A stretch of DNA of 64,000 bases from Batillaria attramentaria (GCA_018292915.2 JACVVK020000339.1:135001-199000), one strand, 5' to 3'; numbered from the stretch's first letter, positions 32,140 to 44,169 are shown. Numbers and translations are program-made. The notes: generated from the sequence alone by a model not told the origin.

Positions 32140-33614
32140 TAATTCTTAGCAGGGGAGGCAACTGGGGTTGACTGGGTCGAACCCCCAGAGGCTGGCAACA
32201 TTGACGCAGACGGGTCCACGTCCATCTCGACGTCTGGCGGAGCCAGCACGTCAAACCTGTTTGAGAGGGGGGTGTCCGCATCTCCCTTCTTTTCCCGTAC
32301 GCTACGGGGGCCGCGCAACTTCTTCTTCTGCTTAGTGGCAGCAGGAGGCTTACCATCTGGTGGCTTGGGAGGTGGGGGCGGGGGTAGGGGTTGGCGCTGA
32401 GACTGTGTTCCCTGCCCTGCGCCCCTGGCAGAGGAACTGGTGCCCGAACTTCCCGCATCCGGCTTGGCACCAACAGCCGGAGGGGTCTTCTCTTGGGAAC
32501 AATCTATAATCACAGGCTCCTCTGATGTCCTTGCTGACAGGCCAGCTGGAACACTGCCATCACTAAAAGAGATGTTAGCCCTCATCGCAAACTGTGGCCG
32601 GGCTGATGAGACAGGCAACGAGGCAGCTTCAGAAACTCGGGGGCGTTCAGTCGGAGGGTCATCGGTCCCGACTGCCACACTCCTGCAGGCCTTCCTAGTT
32701 AATGCCTGGGCGTAAGAACCTGAAGGGGGGGTGTTGGCCTGAGCGAGACCGGCCAACCAGCGGGCTTCTGGGAATGAGACCCCTTTCTCCGCTTTTATCC
32801 TCTGGATGGTGGATTCCTCGATCCATTTTGGACATTCCTTGGATGACGATGGATGGGCACCGGAGCAGTTTACACACTTGGGGGGCAAGGCGCAGTCGCC
32901 CCCATCATGTCCCTCGGCTCCACAACGGAAGCAGCACTGTTGCCCGCGGCAGCTTAACTTCCCGTGACCGTAGCGCTGGCACTGGAAGCAACGCAATGGG
33001 TATGGGACGTAAGTCTTGACTCTGATATACATGTACCCGGCAAAGAGTCTCTCCGGTGGCTTTGGGAAACCAAACGTAAGTACTACTGTTGGTAAAACAA
33101 TGTCTTGTCCTCCACGTTTGCCAAAAAAGCGTTTAACGCTGATTACTCCCTGACTCCTCAAAGAGTCCATGAGCTCCTTATCGCTGAGCTGGCTCAGCGT
33201 GTCATCCCGCACAACCCCACGACTTGAGTTCAGGGTAGGGTGAGGGATAACCCTTACCCTGTCCTCACCGATTCTATCCAGTTCCAGAAGATTATCTGAG
33301 TGTGCTTTCTGTGAAACTTGGACTAGGAGGTCACCGGTTTTCAACCGCTTGGCTTCTGGCTTGCCTGTGATACTTTTCAGAACTCTACCCACCAGAAAAG
33401 GATGAAGCTGTGTAGCCTTTTTCGTTTCGTGATTGGCCTTCAGCAGAAGAAATCGAGGCCAAACGCCTGGAGCTGGCTGACTAGGCGAGTCATCTTCGCT
33501 ATCCGAGTCTGGGGACTCGTTGCCAACGTTCAGCACTCTGGGCCGAACTGAGCCGTTCACACCACGTCGTCTTTTTGTTTTTGTAGCCATGGAGAATGTC
33601 TTACATTTCACCAT
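32139..33614 (-). CDS. LINE ORF1: gag-like RNA-binding protein
   Basis: 491 codons. The basic N-terminus (TKTKRRRG) is followed by a Ser/Asp-rich stretch. Residues about 52-200 form a folded region, possibly RRM-like. Then come three zinc knuckles: CFQCQRYGHGKLSC (209-222), CFRCGAEGHDGGDC (228-241) and CVNCSGAHPSSSKEC (247-261). The C-terminal third is Pro/Ser-rich and disordered. ORF1 proteins of Jockey/I-group LINEs coat element RNA and form the retrotransposition particle. Initiation could be at Met1 or at Met9 (MATKTKRRRG). Its stop TAA shares its last A with the ORF2 ATG. Confidence 0.95.
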   Translation of the reverse strand: MVKCKTFSMATKTKRRRGVNGSVRPRVLNVGNESPDSDSEDDSPSQPAPGVWPRFLLLKANHETKKATQLHPFLVGRVLKSITGKPEAKRLKTGDLLVQVSQKAHSDNLLELDRIGEDRVRVIPHPTLNSSRGVVRDDTLSQLSDKELMDSLRSQGVISVKRFFGKRGGQDIVLPTVVLTFGFPKPPERLFAGYMYIRVKTYVPYPLRCFQCQRYGHGKLSCRGQQCCFRCGAEGHDGGDCALPPKCVNCSGAHPSSSKECPKWIEESTIQRIKAEKGVSFPEARWLAGLAQANTPPSGSYAQALTRKACRSVAVGTDDPPTERPRVSEAASLPVSSARPQFAMRANISFSDGSVPAGLSARTSEEPVIIDCSQEKTPPAVGAKPDAGSSGTSSSARGAGQGTQSQRQPLPPPPPPKPPDGKPPAATKQKKKLRGPRSVREKKGDADTPLSNRFDVLAPPDVEMDVDPSASMLPASGGSTQSTPVASPAKN

Positions 33615-34368
33615 CCAAGTGTCCCACCCACCATGGAGCCCAACAAGGGGGAGGGAGCATAAGCTCCGGCCGAGAGGGAACCTTTAACACATGACGTGTC
33701 TCGGCACAACACCAGGATTACTTAGATGGTATACTCAGGCAGCAGACAGAGTATATAAATACACCATAAACCACCCGATTGACCCGTTAAGCCACTGCCT
33801 TCTACTGCAACTGGACATCCAACAAAGATTAACGTAGCACCGTTTTAGCACCGGACGGGCTCTTTTCGTTGGTGTAGCAGTGTACAGTAGGGCTAAACAT
33901 GACTGGCCGATTGACCAGGCCGGGCCGCCTGGCCTCCTGTCTAAAGGAACTAAAGGCCGAAAATGTGTGTTGGACTCTGCAGCCGCAGCGTACAGATGCG
34001 CCTCAACATTCAGGATCCTGTCGTCCCCCGACACAGGTCGCGGAGCACGGCGAACACTCCGGATCGAGAACGATCTCAGAAGAGAAAAACCAGATGTGCC
34101 ACCTGCACAAGCAGTCCACCAGCTAGGCTACTGAACCGCCTGGACAGGCAGTTGGGATAAACGGGAGCTATTACACTTACAGTTACAAGGCTAAATGGGC
34201 CCTGTAACCGGGACATGCTCGCAAGCAGGCATGCTTGTGGGTGTGGAGAGTTTAATGGAGTGAAAGGAAAGAAGAAAGGGCCGGCAGGGAGAAACAAGTA
34301 GAGGGGAGAAAGGGGTGGGCAAGCTTAGTTTAAACAGCCCCGCCACGAGAAGGCGTGCCCGTGGGGCC
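33615..34368 (-). promoter_or_regulatory. LINE 5'UTR with presumed internal promoter
   Basis: The 754 bases between the 5' target-duplication boundary and the ORF1 ATG. Full-length I-group LINEs carry an internal Pol II promoter here. No specific initiator was verified in the sequence. Confidence 0.5.
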
Positions 34369-34383
34369 GCGTGTTTGTGGGGA
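34369..34383. repeat. LINE target-site duplication, 5' side
   Basis: GCGTGTTTGTGGGGA, identical to 28168-28182. The host sequence across the LINE would read continuously into AGGAGTGG. Confidence 0.9.
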
Positions 34384-35809
34384 AGGAGTGGTCAAAGTGA
34401 GTACGTAATGGTGCCTTACGTCTCCGTTTTGCATCGAGCAGAACATGCATACTAGCGGTAGACCATGCTCCAAGTCAGTAATTATTGCTCCTCGTCAAAA
34501 ACGTCGTCTTCTGCGCTCAAAAGATGACTGATAGCTGCAAGCACTAGAGTTTTCTTCTTCCTTTTCAACCTTGCCAACAACCGTGTTCGTGATTCCGCCG
34601 CCATTTTGAAAGCGCCTTGGTTCTAATTAGCCGTTTCCCAACGAGGCAAAGCGACCTCCGCAAGCGCCCGCGAGCGCATTTGCGTAAGAAACGCGGCCAA
34701 GGATGCAAGGAAATTTATTGGCCAAGTTTTCAACAACAACAAAAAACAAGATGGCCAGACATTCAAATGTGTTCCCAGTCTACGGCGTTCGCAGGGGAAA
34801 TTAACGGTTTTTAACGACCCCTCCCCCTCCCCACTCCACAAACTCACTCACAAACTCACAAGGGTTACGCTCGACCTCTCTAATTATTTCGATTTTTTGT
34901 TGGAGAGACAATGCTTTTCTCTTACGCTCCACCATCTTGTAGAAGAAATGTTTCTTGGAAATTCCGGGAAATGAAACGAAACGAAAATGAACCTAGCAAA
35001 ACTTCTACTTTCGGTTCTTATATCCGAGGGGAGGTCGTGTTGGGAACAAGCAGATGGTGTCTTTACAAGCGAGGGTTCCAAAAATAGAATAATCGCAGAC
35101 TTCCTAGAAATGATCATTCCTACTTGCGGTTCTTATATCCGAGGAAAGTTTGATGTGGGGACCTAGCAAGTGCTGTCCATATAAGCGATGAACCCTATAT
35201 CAGAGGGTTCTTCTATGCGAGTTTTAATAAGTGATCACAAAGAACAACTTTGGCAGGGACCTGCTTTGGGGTGTCCCTATAAGCGATGGTTCTTATATCG
35301 GAGGTCCTTATAAGTGGAGTCCACTGTATAACAATATTGAGAAGCTAAACGCCTGTTTGAACCAAATACTGTAGACAATGCTTTAGTCAAATTAAAACTA
35401 CACTATCTTACAGGGAGAGTTGAGTAGGAAACTGACACAGACGTCAATTAAATCACAGGGTAAAAACAAAATGGCGAATAACGAATGATTGAAAGATGGT
35501 CCGTGGAAACAGACTAGGTTGAGAGGAAGATGGTTCGTGGACAGAAACACGTGACCATACGAGTACCGACTTTGTGATTTGTTGTCAAAACAAAATTAAT
35601 TTGTTTGTTTGTTTGAACAGCCGGCACTATGCTGGTGTTATTATGAGATGGCCCAGTCTGACTCGGTAATTAAAACCTTGACGACAGTTGGTGGAAAGAC
35701 AAACATGGCGATAGAGACTGTTTGTGGTCAGAGAAGAAATCTCCCACAGACAGAAACTAGCAACTGTCATCCCATACACTGTACTGTCGTTGCTTTATGG
35801 AGTGGAAAT

Positions 35810-36105
35810 ACTGTACTGTACGAACATTGTAAATACTGTACAAGCATTGTAAACACTGTACAAACATTGTAAATACTGTACATACATTGTAAATATTGTG
35901 CATACATTGTGTATACTGTACAAACATTTTAAATATTATACAAACTTTGTAAATACTGTACAAGCATTGTAAATGTTGTACAGATATTGTAAATACTGTG
36001 TAAACGTTGTAAATACAGTACAAACATTGTAAATAATGTACAAACATCTTAAATACTGTACTAACATTGTAAATACTGTACAAACATTGTAAATACTGTA
36101 CGAAA
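35810..36105. repeat. 20-bp tandem repeat TAAATACTGTACAAACATTG
   Basis: About 14 units with point variants. Each unit contains the palindrome TGTACA. Counterpart at 56401-56695. Confidence 0.9.
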
Positions 36106-36324
36106 CAATGGGAAAATGTAATTGTTTAATTGTTTTATTACTACCGTGAATATTGCAAACAATGAAAATACTGTATTGTTGTTATTGTCATTGTCAAATA
36201 TTCTAAATACTGTAAATAGCAGCAGAAAAGTGTCAAACTGTAAGACATGTAGTACTTCAAATTTCAGGTGTGTCACAGTGTGTGTTTTGGTTGATTTGTT
36301 CAGTGTTCAGCTTTAGCCGTTTGG

Positions 36325-36515
36325 ATAGGTTATGTTGATAGGTTATGTTGATAGGTTATGTTGATAGGTTATGTTGATGGATTATGTTGATAGGTTATGT
36401 TGACAGATGATTTTGACAGATTATGTTGATAGATTATGTTGACAGGTTATGTTGGTAGATTATGCTGATAGGTTATATTGATAGATTATGTTGATAGATT
36501 ATGTTGATAGATTAT
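36325..36515. repeat. 15-bp tandem repeat GATAGGTTATGTT
   Basis: About a dozen units of roughly 15 bases (TTATGTTGATAGG). The copy number and the order of variants differ in copy B (56920-57125). Confidence 0.9.
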
Positions 36516-36965
36516 CAGTAATGTTTATGGTTTTGGTGGTCAGCTAGGGCCCTCGTGTTTCTGTTATTTTAGCATAGTTGGAATGGTGGTGGTGGGTGGG
36601 TGGGTGGATTAATGCCGGGACATTTTTCTAACCCCATAACAAATCAGACGGATTGTTTTTTATTTTTAATTTCTCGTTGTTACATGGTATACAGATACTT
36701 TTGAACATCTATTTTCAATAACACTTTGGAAACTGAACCAAATCTTGCCTTGAGTGTTTGTTGTGGAAAAGATTTCTTGTATGATTCTGTCTTGTCACTA
36801 GTTTCATGTCTGTCCGTTGTCGTGACGAAATCTACACATTGCTGTGTGTCTGTGTTTCCACATCATAACGTTTGTTACACAGCATTCATTCCCACTCACA
36901 CTGTGACACCACACGTACTGCAGTTCACGTCGTTGTCGCCTTTGTTTCCAATTGTCGTTGTTATA

Positions 36966-36969
<4 letters not shown>

Positions 36970-37004
<35 letters not shown>

Positions 37005-37015
37005 CTGTGTGTGCG

Positions 37016-37046
<31 letters not shown>
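36970..37046. repeat. (GT)n microsatellite
   Basis: GT run with CG interruptions, followed by TAG and the small exon-like 36-base block at about 37048-37083 (ending CTGCAAG|GTTAGT). That block is also present in copy B. Confidence 0.9.
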
Positions 37047-38260
37047 AGTCCAAGTACTCGGGCGGTGCGCAGTCAGTCTGCAAGGTTAGTATATCGCACT
37101 ACTGTGGAACTGATCTCTGGGTTTCGGGTATATTTCCCCGGTCCCACGTATCCCTTCTCGCATTTAATTGTTACATCTTTTGATCTTGTTCTGAAACTCC
37201 CATACCACTAACTTCTAATACATGGAATCCGTCGGGGGATAAAAAGAACGGGAGATTGCGACTGATGTCCCCGACTCGTTCACAACCGTTATCGAACAAC
37301 GCGTCGCGCGGGTGGATTCCTTGCTGAAAAGGGGGTGGCCTACTTTCCACAGCGCGCGAGGGTGATACGCTTGGCTTAATTCGCTTCTTGCTGACACGTT
37401 GCGTAGCAGGTTGGGTACAGTATCTATTTCGCACGATATCTGTTGACACGAAACAACCAGGAAGTTTCTCGTCTGTTCTGACAACTCACTCCGCCATATT
37501 GACGTAAACCAGTCGACACTTCACGCCAGGTGAGTTATTACTAATATTGTTTGACAGTTGAGTTGCTCGCCATTTACGAGGGATGGGAAACAAGTTTGTA
37601 GCCTCCACATAAAGATTACACTGCAGAAAAGATTTGGTCATTTACTTTTCAACTAGCTGGTGTACCCGGGCTGATAATGTGATCTGTGTAGAACGTCTGC
37701 TTTGGATTTGGTTCAGCCCACCAAATCTGAAAAATAAATGCAATTCTAAATCCCGAAATTTAAATAGCTGATCTGACCCTTCGCCCCACGTGATGGTAAT
37801 GTGTTTATGTCCAGTGTGTGAGAGAATGCGTGTGATTCACGTGAGCATGCGTGTTGGGTTCAGTTCGCGGCGCTTTGAGCCGATTCATGAAACTGGGTAA
37901 AGCGCCTATACAATACTCATTATTATCATTATCAAAGTGTGACCTGGCTGGTAAGTGTTTTCAGATCCCCCTATTTGGCGATACGTAGTGGAAAAGGATG
38001 TTAAACTCTGATGTTTTTAGATTTTTTTCCGCCATAATTTTGCCGGGGTCCCCCTGAGTACAGCTATCAATTTCGATCGCGATGTGAGAACTCTAAATTG
38101 TGTTTTCTGGTCTCACTGTCTGGCGATACGTAGTGGAAAAGAACGTTAAACTACGATTTTCCCCATTTTTCTCTTTCCGCTAGAACGAGACCGGGGTTCC
38201 CCAGAATACAGCCACCAATTTTGATCGCAATTTGAGAACTCTAAATAAGGTTTTATCGTG

Positions 38261-38270
38261 CGCGCGCGCG

Positions 38271-38341
<71 letters not shown>
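38261..38341. repeat. (CG)n-(CA)n microsatellite
   Basis: Alternating CG run passing into a CA run. Confidence 0.95.
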
Positions 38342-38346
<5 letters not shown>

Positions 38347-38658
38347 CAGACAGACACTGTTAATCTATAAATATAAATGAGCAGTGTTCATGGTCGCGCG
38401 CGATAAAACCTAACTTAAGAGTTCTCACATCGCGATCAGAATTGGTGGGTATATATAAGGAAACCCTGGGCTCATTCTGTCGGGGAAAACAAATCGTCCT
38501 TTACTCATGCTGACCCCGAAAAGAATCTACTAGAAAACAAATCTCGGAAATCGGAGTTTCACGTCCTCTTCCATCACGTATTGCCAAACAGGGAGACCAG
38601 AAAACACTTATTACACATATCACATCATCAGGTGGAGGTGGTTTATATGAATAAATAT

Positions 38659-38661
<3 letters not shown>

Positions 38662-38703
<42 letters not shown>

Positions 38704-38706
38704 TCT
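38662..38706. repeat. (CT)n microsatellite
   Basis: CT run followed by CCTATATCTA tetranucleotide-like repeats to about 38760. Confidence 0.9.
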
Positions 38707-38892
38707 CCATCCTATATCTACCTATCCATCCTATATCTATCTATCCATCCTATCCATCCTAACTATCTATACACAGTTGCCCGTTCACCTCTTTAAGTGC
38801 CTCTGCAATGCTTCGATCCGTGTACGGAAAAAGGCGTTATCTCGTGAGGTTTCAAAACAGAGGAAAGTCAGACGATGCCGCATCGGGCGAAT

Positions 38893-39560
38893 AGGGTGGG
38901 TGGTTAACAAGTTCGAAGCTTAGGGTTTGAATTTCAATAACAAATTTAATAAAGCTGAAAAGATGCAATGCACTGTTGCAAACAAGACTATGTTTTCACT
39001 ATTGAAAAAGTGTAGAAAACTTGATTTGCCGATTGACCAAAAATTAGAGCTCTCTACAAAATGTATTCATCCTATCTTGTTGTACGGCAGTGAAGTATGG
39101 TCAAGGAGTTCACAGGACATCTGCGATAAATTACAATTGGAATTTTAAAAAATAATACTCAAGGTTAAAACTTCTACTCCATCTTGTATGGTTTTTGGTG
39201 AACTGGGTACGAAGGCAAACGCAGAATGTTTTTAAAAAGCGTGCACACGCTATCATATTATCTAGGTTTGTCATATCTAGGGCTGAAACGTCAAAATGTT
39301 ATTTATTCCGTTGACCAGTTCAAAACGATAGTGAAGCAGAGATTGTGCGACCAGTATTTGCAAGCTTAGAAACAGGAAGTGTTTGAACTCAATATACGTA
39401 TAACGTACAGATTGTTTAAAGATAATTTCGGGTTTGAAGACTATTTGTTAAAACTCCCGATTGCTGCAGGGCATGAGTTCCACTATTAAATCAATTGCTC
39501 ACACTCGCTGATAAAGGCAAGTCGTAGACAAAATATTACCACTTCCACCCTAATGTCATG
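38893..39560 (+). pseudogene. LINE reverse transcriptase C-terminal fragment
   Basis: MFSLLKKCRKLDLPIDQKLE, HPILLYGSEVWS, TPSCMVFGELGT and ITYRLFKDNFGFEDYL follow in order, spread over two frames with stops. This is the post-RT region of a CR1/RTE-like LINE (LPI....LF...I.PILLYG.EVWG). Inactive relic. Confidence 0.65.
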
Positions 39561-39829
39561 AAAATGCACAGTTTAATGAATAAAAAGAACAAAATAGAAC
39601 TACTGAAACTGTCACGCTTTATATTCTATACTGATATTGCAGTAATATTCTCATTGTTATGATGTGTGACTTTCTTCGCTCTTGTCAGTCAACTTATACT
39701 CTTAAATTTAATTTTGTTTGTAGTATGCCTACGGTACTCGCAACTTGGGCAGAATTATTGTACTTTCCAGGTTGTGGTATTGCTGTACAATGCACTATAT
39801 CAGTGTTTATGTCCTCAATGTTTATGTTC

Positions 39830-40163
39830 TTCATTCTGTGCTCTCAATGTTTATGTTCTTCTTGTTTATGCTGTTAATGTTTGTGTCCTCGGTGTTCATG
39901 TTCTTGATGTTTATGTTCTCAATGTATGTGTCTTCAGTGTTTATGTTCTTAATGTCTATGCTTTCAATGTTTATATTCTTAATGTTTATGTTAATTGTTA
40001 TGTTCTCAATGTGTGTGTGTGTGTGTGTGTGTACTGAGGGCGATGATTATGACGTGTGTGTGAGAAATGTGTACTGAGGGCGATGATTATGACGTGTGTG
40101 TGAGAAATGTGTACTGAGGGCGATGATTATGACGTGTGTGTGAGAAATGTGTACTGAGGGCGA
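39830..40163. repeat. Two small tandem repeats
   Basis: 39830-40010 repeats TGTTTATGTTCTCAA-type units of about 18-21 bases. 40031-40163 repeats a 40-bp unit beginning GTACTGAGGGCGATGATTAT at 40031, 40071, 40111 and 40151. Confidence 0.85.
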
Positions 40164-40912
40164 TGTTGATAATGTATTTACACAATGACATAGCCGCTCG
40201 TGGTGCTGTAATTGTGATTGTATCATGGCTTTAAAAGTTCCTTGGGCTCAAAGCCGGAAATAAAATCTTTCTTGCCCAAAACTGTTTCCATGGCAACAGT
40301 ACTGTCCTGGTGGAACAACTCTGGTCCACTTTACACGGCTTTTGGCGATGATTTTGTTGCGCTGCAAGGTCAGATAGTTCGCCCTATCTATTGTCCGGCC
40401 CTTCTCAGTTCCTTCAACCACCGAGAGACATGGTCAACCTGGTGTGTTAATCACGTATGTCACAAGTTTTGGGAAGGGGCATCCTTGCCGTCAGTTATTG
40501 TCAAATCATTATGAATGTCTTAAGTGGAACGTGAACCTTTGTCAGGTCTGGGACTGCCGCACGGGGCGAGATGACGTGGAGCGCTCCTGGGTAACTGACT
40601 TTGTCGATCAATAGTGTCAAAAATACTCAAACGATTGACGTAACATTTTGTAAAACATGTTTGAAAAAGCAACGCATAAGCGCGTCAGGTTTGGTAGATA
40701 CATGTAATATAGTTTGACAATGAAATTTATAATTTACGGAGGCTACGAACTTTTCGCCATCCCTCGAAGTTGTTTGTGTTTTCTGCAGCCAGGAATGTCA
40801 CCGAGTTGTATCAGTATCTCTGTTAGTGCCTTTACTGGCGTGAACGGGGTCATGTTGTTGAGTAAGCTCGGGAATTCCCGATTTGCCGAAAAGTGACCTT
40901 ACCCATGAACTT

Positions 40913-40946
<34 letters not shown>

Positions 40947-40948
<2 letters not shown>

Positions 40949-41118
40949 GGAGCCGAGGTGGTCGAATGGTAGAGCGTTGGACTTCTAATGCTCGGGTCGT
41001 GAGTTCGGATAACGGCTGGGGCCAAATGTTTGTGCTGGCTTTTTCATCGTTGCCCCGTCTTTGATATCACCTGTATATGGTGGAAAAGGACGTTAAACCC
41101 CGAAACACCCACCCACCC
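40947..41118 (+). mobile_element. SINE-1, near full length
   Basis: Head GGGGAGCCGAGGTGGTCGAA, then AGAGCGTTGGACTTCTAATG (resembling the anticodon region of tRNA-Arg with TCT), a body with TTTGATATCACC, and tail GTGGAAAAGGACGTTAAACC. Preceded by (CT)n at 40914-40946. Confidence 0.85.
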
Positions 41119-41331
41119 ACCTACCCACCTCTCTCTCTCTCTCTCTCAGCGTGAAGTTGTAACGTAACACTTTTTTATTTCTCTCAGTGTCAACACTGGC
41201 ATATTACATTTCAGTACTTTTGTCTGATTCATTGCATGCCGACTGTTCGCCTGCTATATTATTCCTCTCTGTTTGTGTTTAATTATTATTGCTTTTTAAA
41301 AAAAAAACACTTTGTGTGCACTTAAAATCAA

Positions 41332-41333
<2 letters not shown>

Positions 41334-41414
<81 letters not shown>
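41334..41414. repeat. (TG)n microsatellite
   Basis: Uninterrupted TG run of about 40 units. Confidence 0.95.
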
Positions 41415-41416
<2 letters not shown>

Positions 41417-41589
41417 AACATCTGCTCGTTGTTTTATTCGTGCGTTTATCTGTTTGATTGTTTTTCTGGTTTTATTCCTTTTTTTATTACTCACATAATA
41501 GTAGGTTTTAGCAACGGCAGGTATGAAAACTAACGTCAGATGCCTCTACCGGTGTAAAATAAAGATTCACTGATTCATTGATCCATTGA

Positions 41590-41593
<4 letters not shown>

Positions 41594-41647
<54 letters not shown>
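41594..41647. repeat. (CT)n microsatellite
   Basis: CT run. Confidence 0.95.
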
Positions 41648-41650
<3 letters not shown>

Positions 41651-41861
41651 GTTTGAATAATAAAAAAAAAACTCTGACAACAAATAACAGTATTTAACAT
41701 TTTTCAAATTGTTGAAGCCGAAAAAGTCAGACACAGTGATATAGACAAACATTAACATAATATTATTACCATATGTGTAGATGATGATATGTACGGTTCA
41801 TGTTGATTATATTCTGACATAATTAGCATAATCTTATATCATAGCCAAATGATTCACGAAG

Positions 41862-42200
41862 TTATAATAATAATAATAATAATGACGACTTATAAGGCGC
41901 CTATACATGAAATAAAACAGGCTCTAAGCGCCGTACATCATAACTGCATACACCACTTTCATACACACAGACTCACAGGGAACATTCAAAGTTAAACAAT
42001 AACTCACAACAAGCAGACTGACACGGTGTGGAAGGGCAGAGTAAATCAGTAATCAGTTTTAAATAAGTGGGTTTTGAGGCAGCGTTTGAAGCTGGCACTG
42101 GACTCTGTGTGTCTAAGCGGTTTAGGAAGTTGGTCCCAAAGAGCTGGAGCCTGAAAGGAAAAGGATCTCTGACCATATGTTTTAGTTCTTACTGAGGGGG
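41862..42200 (-). mobile_element. (AAT)n-tailed retroposon, minus strand
   Basis: Plus strand AATAATAATAATAATGACGAC, then AAGGCGCCTATACATG and GCTCTAAGCGCCG. A related motif (CGGCGCTTTGAGC, GGTAAAGCGCCTATACAA, then ATTATTATC) occurs on the plus strand at 37868-37935 and 58725-58790. This suggests a short retroposon family with a trinucleotide tail. Name not assigned. Confidence 0.5.
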
Positions 42201-43093
42201 TGCTCAGAACTTTAGTGTCAGAGGAGCTACGTAACTGCCTGGAAGATATATAACTGATGTAATAACTGATTTTGGTTTCCCCAAATGCTGTTCGCTATAC
42301 CGATTTGGGTGTTTTTTGTTTGTTTGTTGTTGTTGTTGTTGTTGTTGGTTTTGTTTTAGTTCACAGTTCATTTTATTAACTCAGTTACTACGGGTTGTGC
42401 ACCAGTCACCTCACTAAAAAATCGTGATTAATTTGTCTGCATGGTATTACATTTAGCTCCATGGGAGTGTTGCACTTTGATTATACTCGTGTTGTTGCAT
42501 TAAGCACCGCCAAAGAACAGTTGTCTGGTGTTTGCATTCCAAATAAGGTAGTAAATGTGCTATTTAGTGTATATAAATGGTTGTGTAAAACTCTCAGTAA
42601 AGAAAAAAAATAAAGTAACATAGAACAGAGAATATATATATATATAAAGTAAATAGATAGGTAAGTATAGAATAAATACGTAGCGGGAAGGAAAGTGGGT
42701 GGAAGTGCTTGCATGTTGGACACGGCATAATTAGTTAAGTTACTTCTTTCATTGCTTGAGCAGGGCAACACAAATGCAGAGCTAACACTACAGATATCTG
42801 ATACCCTTAGTTCAGCTGTCAGCTGTTTGATGCCAACCACATGAATGCAAAGTGATTTTTCTACATAAAACATCCGGATGTGCAGTGGGCAGAAGGGGAT
42901 GGGGGTGGGGGTGGGGGGTCGGTGTTGGAGGGGTCCGTCTCTTCCACATCATAGAAGGTTATTTGATAGGTGAGGACTGGAACGGGTTCATTGACGGAAA
43001 TGTAAAGAAAACAGTGGAGGTTCCTTGTTGTGCATGTTGACAGTAACTGCTGAAATTCAAACTTTCTTCACAAATGCAAACAACAAAAGTGGG

Positions 43094-43258
43094 ATGGGTG
43101 GGTGTTTGGGAGTTTAACGTCCTTTTCCAGCACGTATGGGTGATTGTAAAGACGGGATAACGAGAAAAAGGCCAGCACAAATATTTGGTCCCAGCCGGGA
43201 TTCGAACTCACGACCCGAGCATTGAAAGTCCAACGCTCTACCATTCGGCAGTTCTCCC
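43094..43258 (-). mobile_element. SINE-1, minus strand
   Basis: Reads GTTTAACGTCCTTTTCCAGCAC, then GGATTCGAACTCACGACC (inverse B box) and ends at TACCATTCGGC. Positions 43259-44100 otherwise hold AAT, CT and A-rich simple repeats and no gene. Confidence 0.85.
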
Positions 43259-43943
43259 AACAGAAGTGGCACATGGAATACAAGTTTTGCGCGTGTAGTT
43301 GCTGAGGATGAAATCTGTGTAATTAGCGTCTACCACCTGCTTCAAACTGAAAACAGCATTGCATACTCTTTGAAACCTCAATTCTCTGATCCAGGGTCCA
43401 TGATTACTCTACATTCTTGTATGTTTGAGAAACTGATTGAGTTTATTTATAAATTTATAAATAGGCCTATTGTGTATATGCATGTACATATGTACCACAG
43501 TTTTACATGTAGGTACCATGTTCATACCCAGCTGCCTTCGATCTTCCTTACTGACTTAGCACATGTATTTGCATCGTGAGGACAATGTCAGAGAACTTAC
43601 TTGCTTATATATAAACTTAGATCCCTTAAGAGTCAGCCTGAGGCTACTGCTGATTAAAAGATTTTATATTAATAATAATAATAATAATAATATCTGCGTA
43701 CGCACTTTACATAATGATGACTGATAGTACATGTAGCGTTTAAAACACAAAACAAAACAACAACAAAAACAACAACAGCAAAACACCAATGATAGCGTTA
43801 AAAAAAAAAAAAACAAACAAAAAAAAAACTCAGCCACATGTCTCGTTGTTTTCATGTTTCGCCCAGCACACACTCCCTGCATTGGCCTCCCATTGGAGAG
43901 AGAGAGAGAGAGTGAGAGAGAGTAAAACACAAGCTTCTGTCTG

Positions 43944-43990
<47 letters not shown>

Positions 43991-44169
43991 CACCGGGCCC
44001 TCCTGCCTTTCCAAACCGTTCTGTTGTTACACCCATCCATGCATTTACGCGGTTCCCCTGACACCAAAGTTCTGCGCATCCCCACAGTAAGAACAAAAAC
44101 GTTAAGTTTGGTCAGAGATCCTTAGTGTGTCTGCGTATTTCGTGCAAAGCGGTGTCCCTCTTAATCGCC

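Larger units (their letters stand above)
28183..34368 (-). mobile_element. Full-length I/Nimb-like LINE
   Basis: A 6186-bp element on the minus strand bounded by a 15-bp target duplication. It has a 754-bp 5'UTR, ORF1 (33614-32139), ORF2 (32139-28450), and a 3'UTR ending in repeated ACTC (plus strand GTGAGTGAGTGAG). ORF2 has APE endonuclease, RT and RNase H in that order, and ORF1 has three zinc knuckles. Together these place it in the I group of LINEs, possibly Nimb. Both ORFs are uninterrupted, so the insertion looks recent and may be competent for retrotransposition. It lies inside the Tigger-like element, itself inside copy A only. Confidence 0.9.
27342..35326. mobile_element. pogo/Tigger-like DNA transposon containing a LINE
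   Basis: Starts CAGTGGACTTCGG and ends GTGGAGTCCACTG, with TA at 27340-27341 and 35327-35328. Copy B at about 55918 reads AAGCAGTATAACAAT with a single TA, the exact empty site. Subterminal repeats of the type CTTATATCCGAGG, TATAAGCGA and GGTGTCC occur in both orientations at both ends. Without the LINE and its target duplication the element is about 1784 bp. No transposase was found, so it is non-autonomous. CAGT ends with a TA duplication fit the Tc1/mariner pogo/Tigger group. It contains (GT)n near 27530-27576 and (GA)n near 27744-27785. Confidence 0.9.

Noticed and set aside
35609..35872. 87-codon ORF identical in both duplicates (56200-56463)
   Set aside because: A near-consensus acceptor precedes it, but its C-terminal part runs into the 20-bp tandem repeat and the whole surrounding region is equally conserved by duplication.
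40947..41020. Possible tRNA genes at SINE heads (also 50487)
   Set aside because: The stems do not close properly and each is followed by a SINE body and tail, so they are tRNA-derived retroposons.
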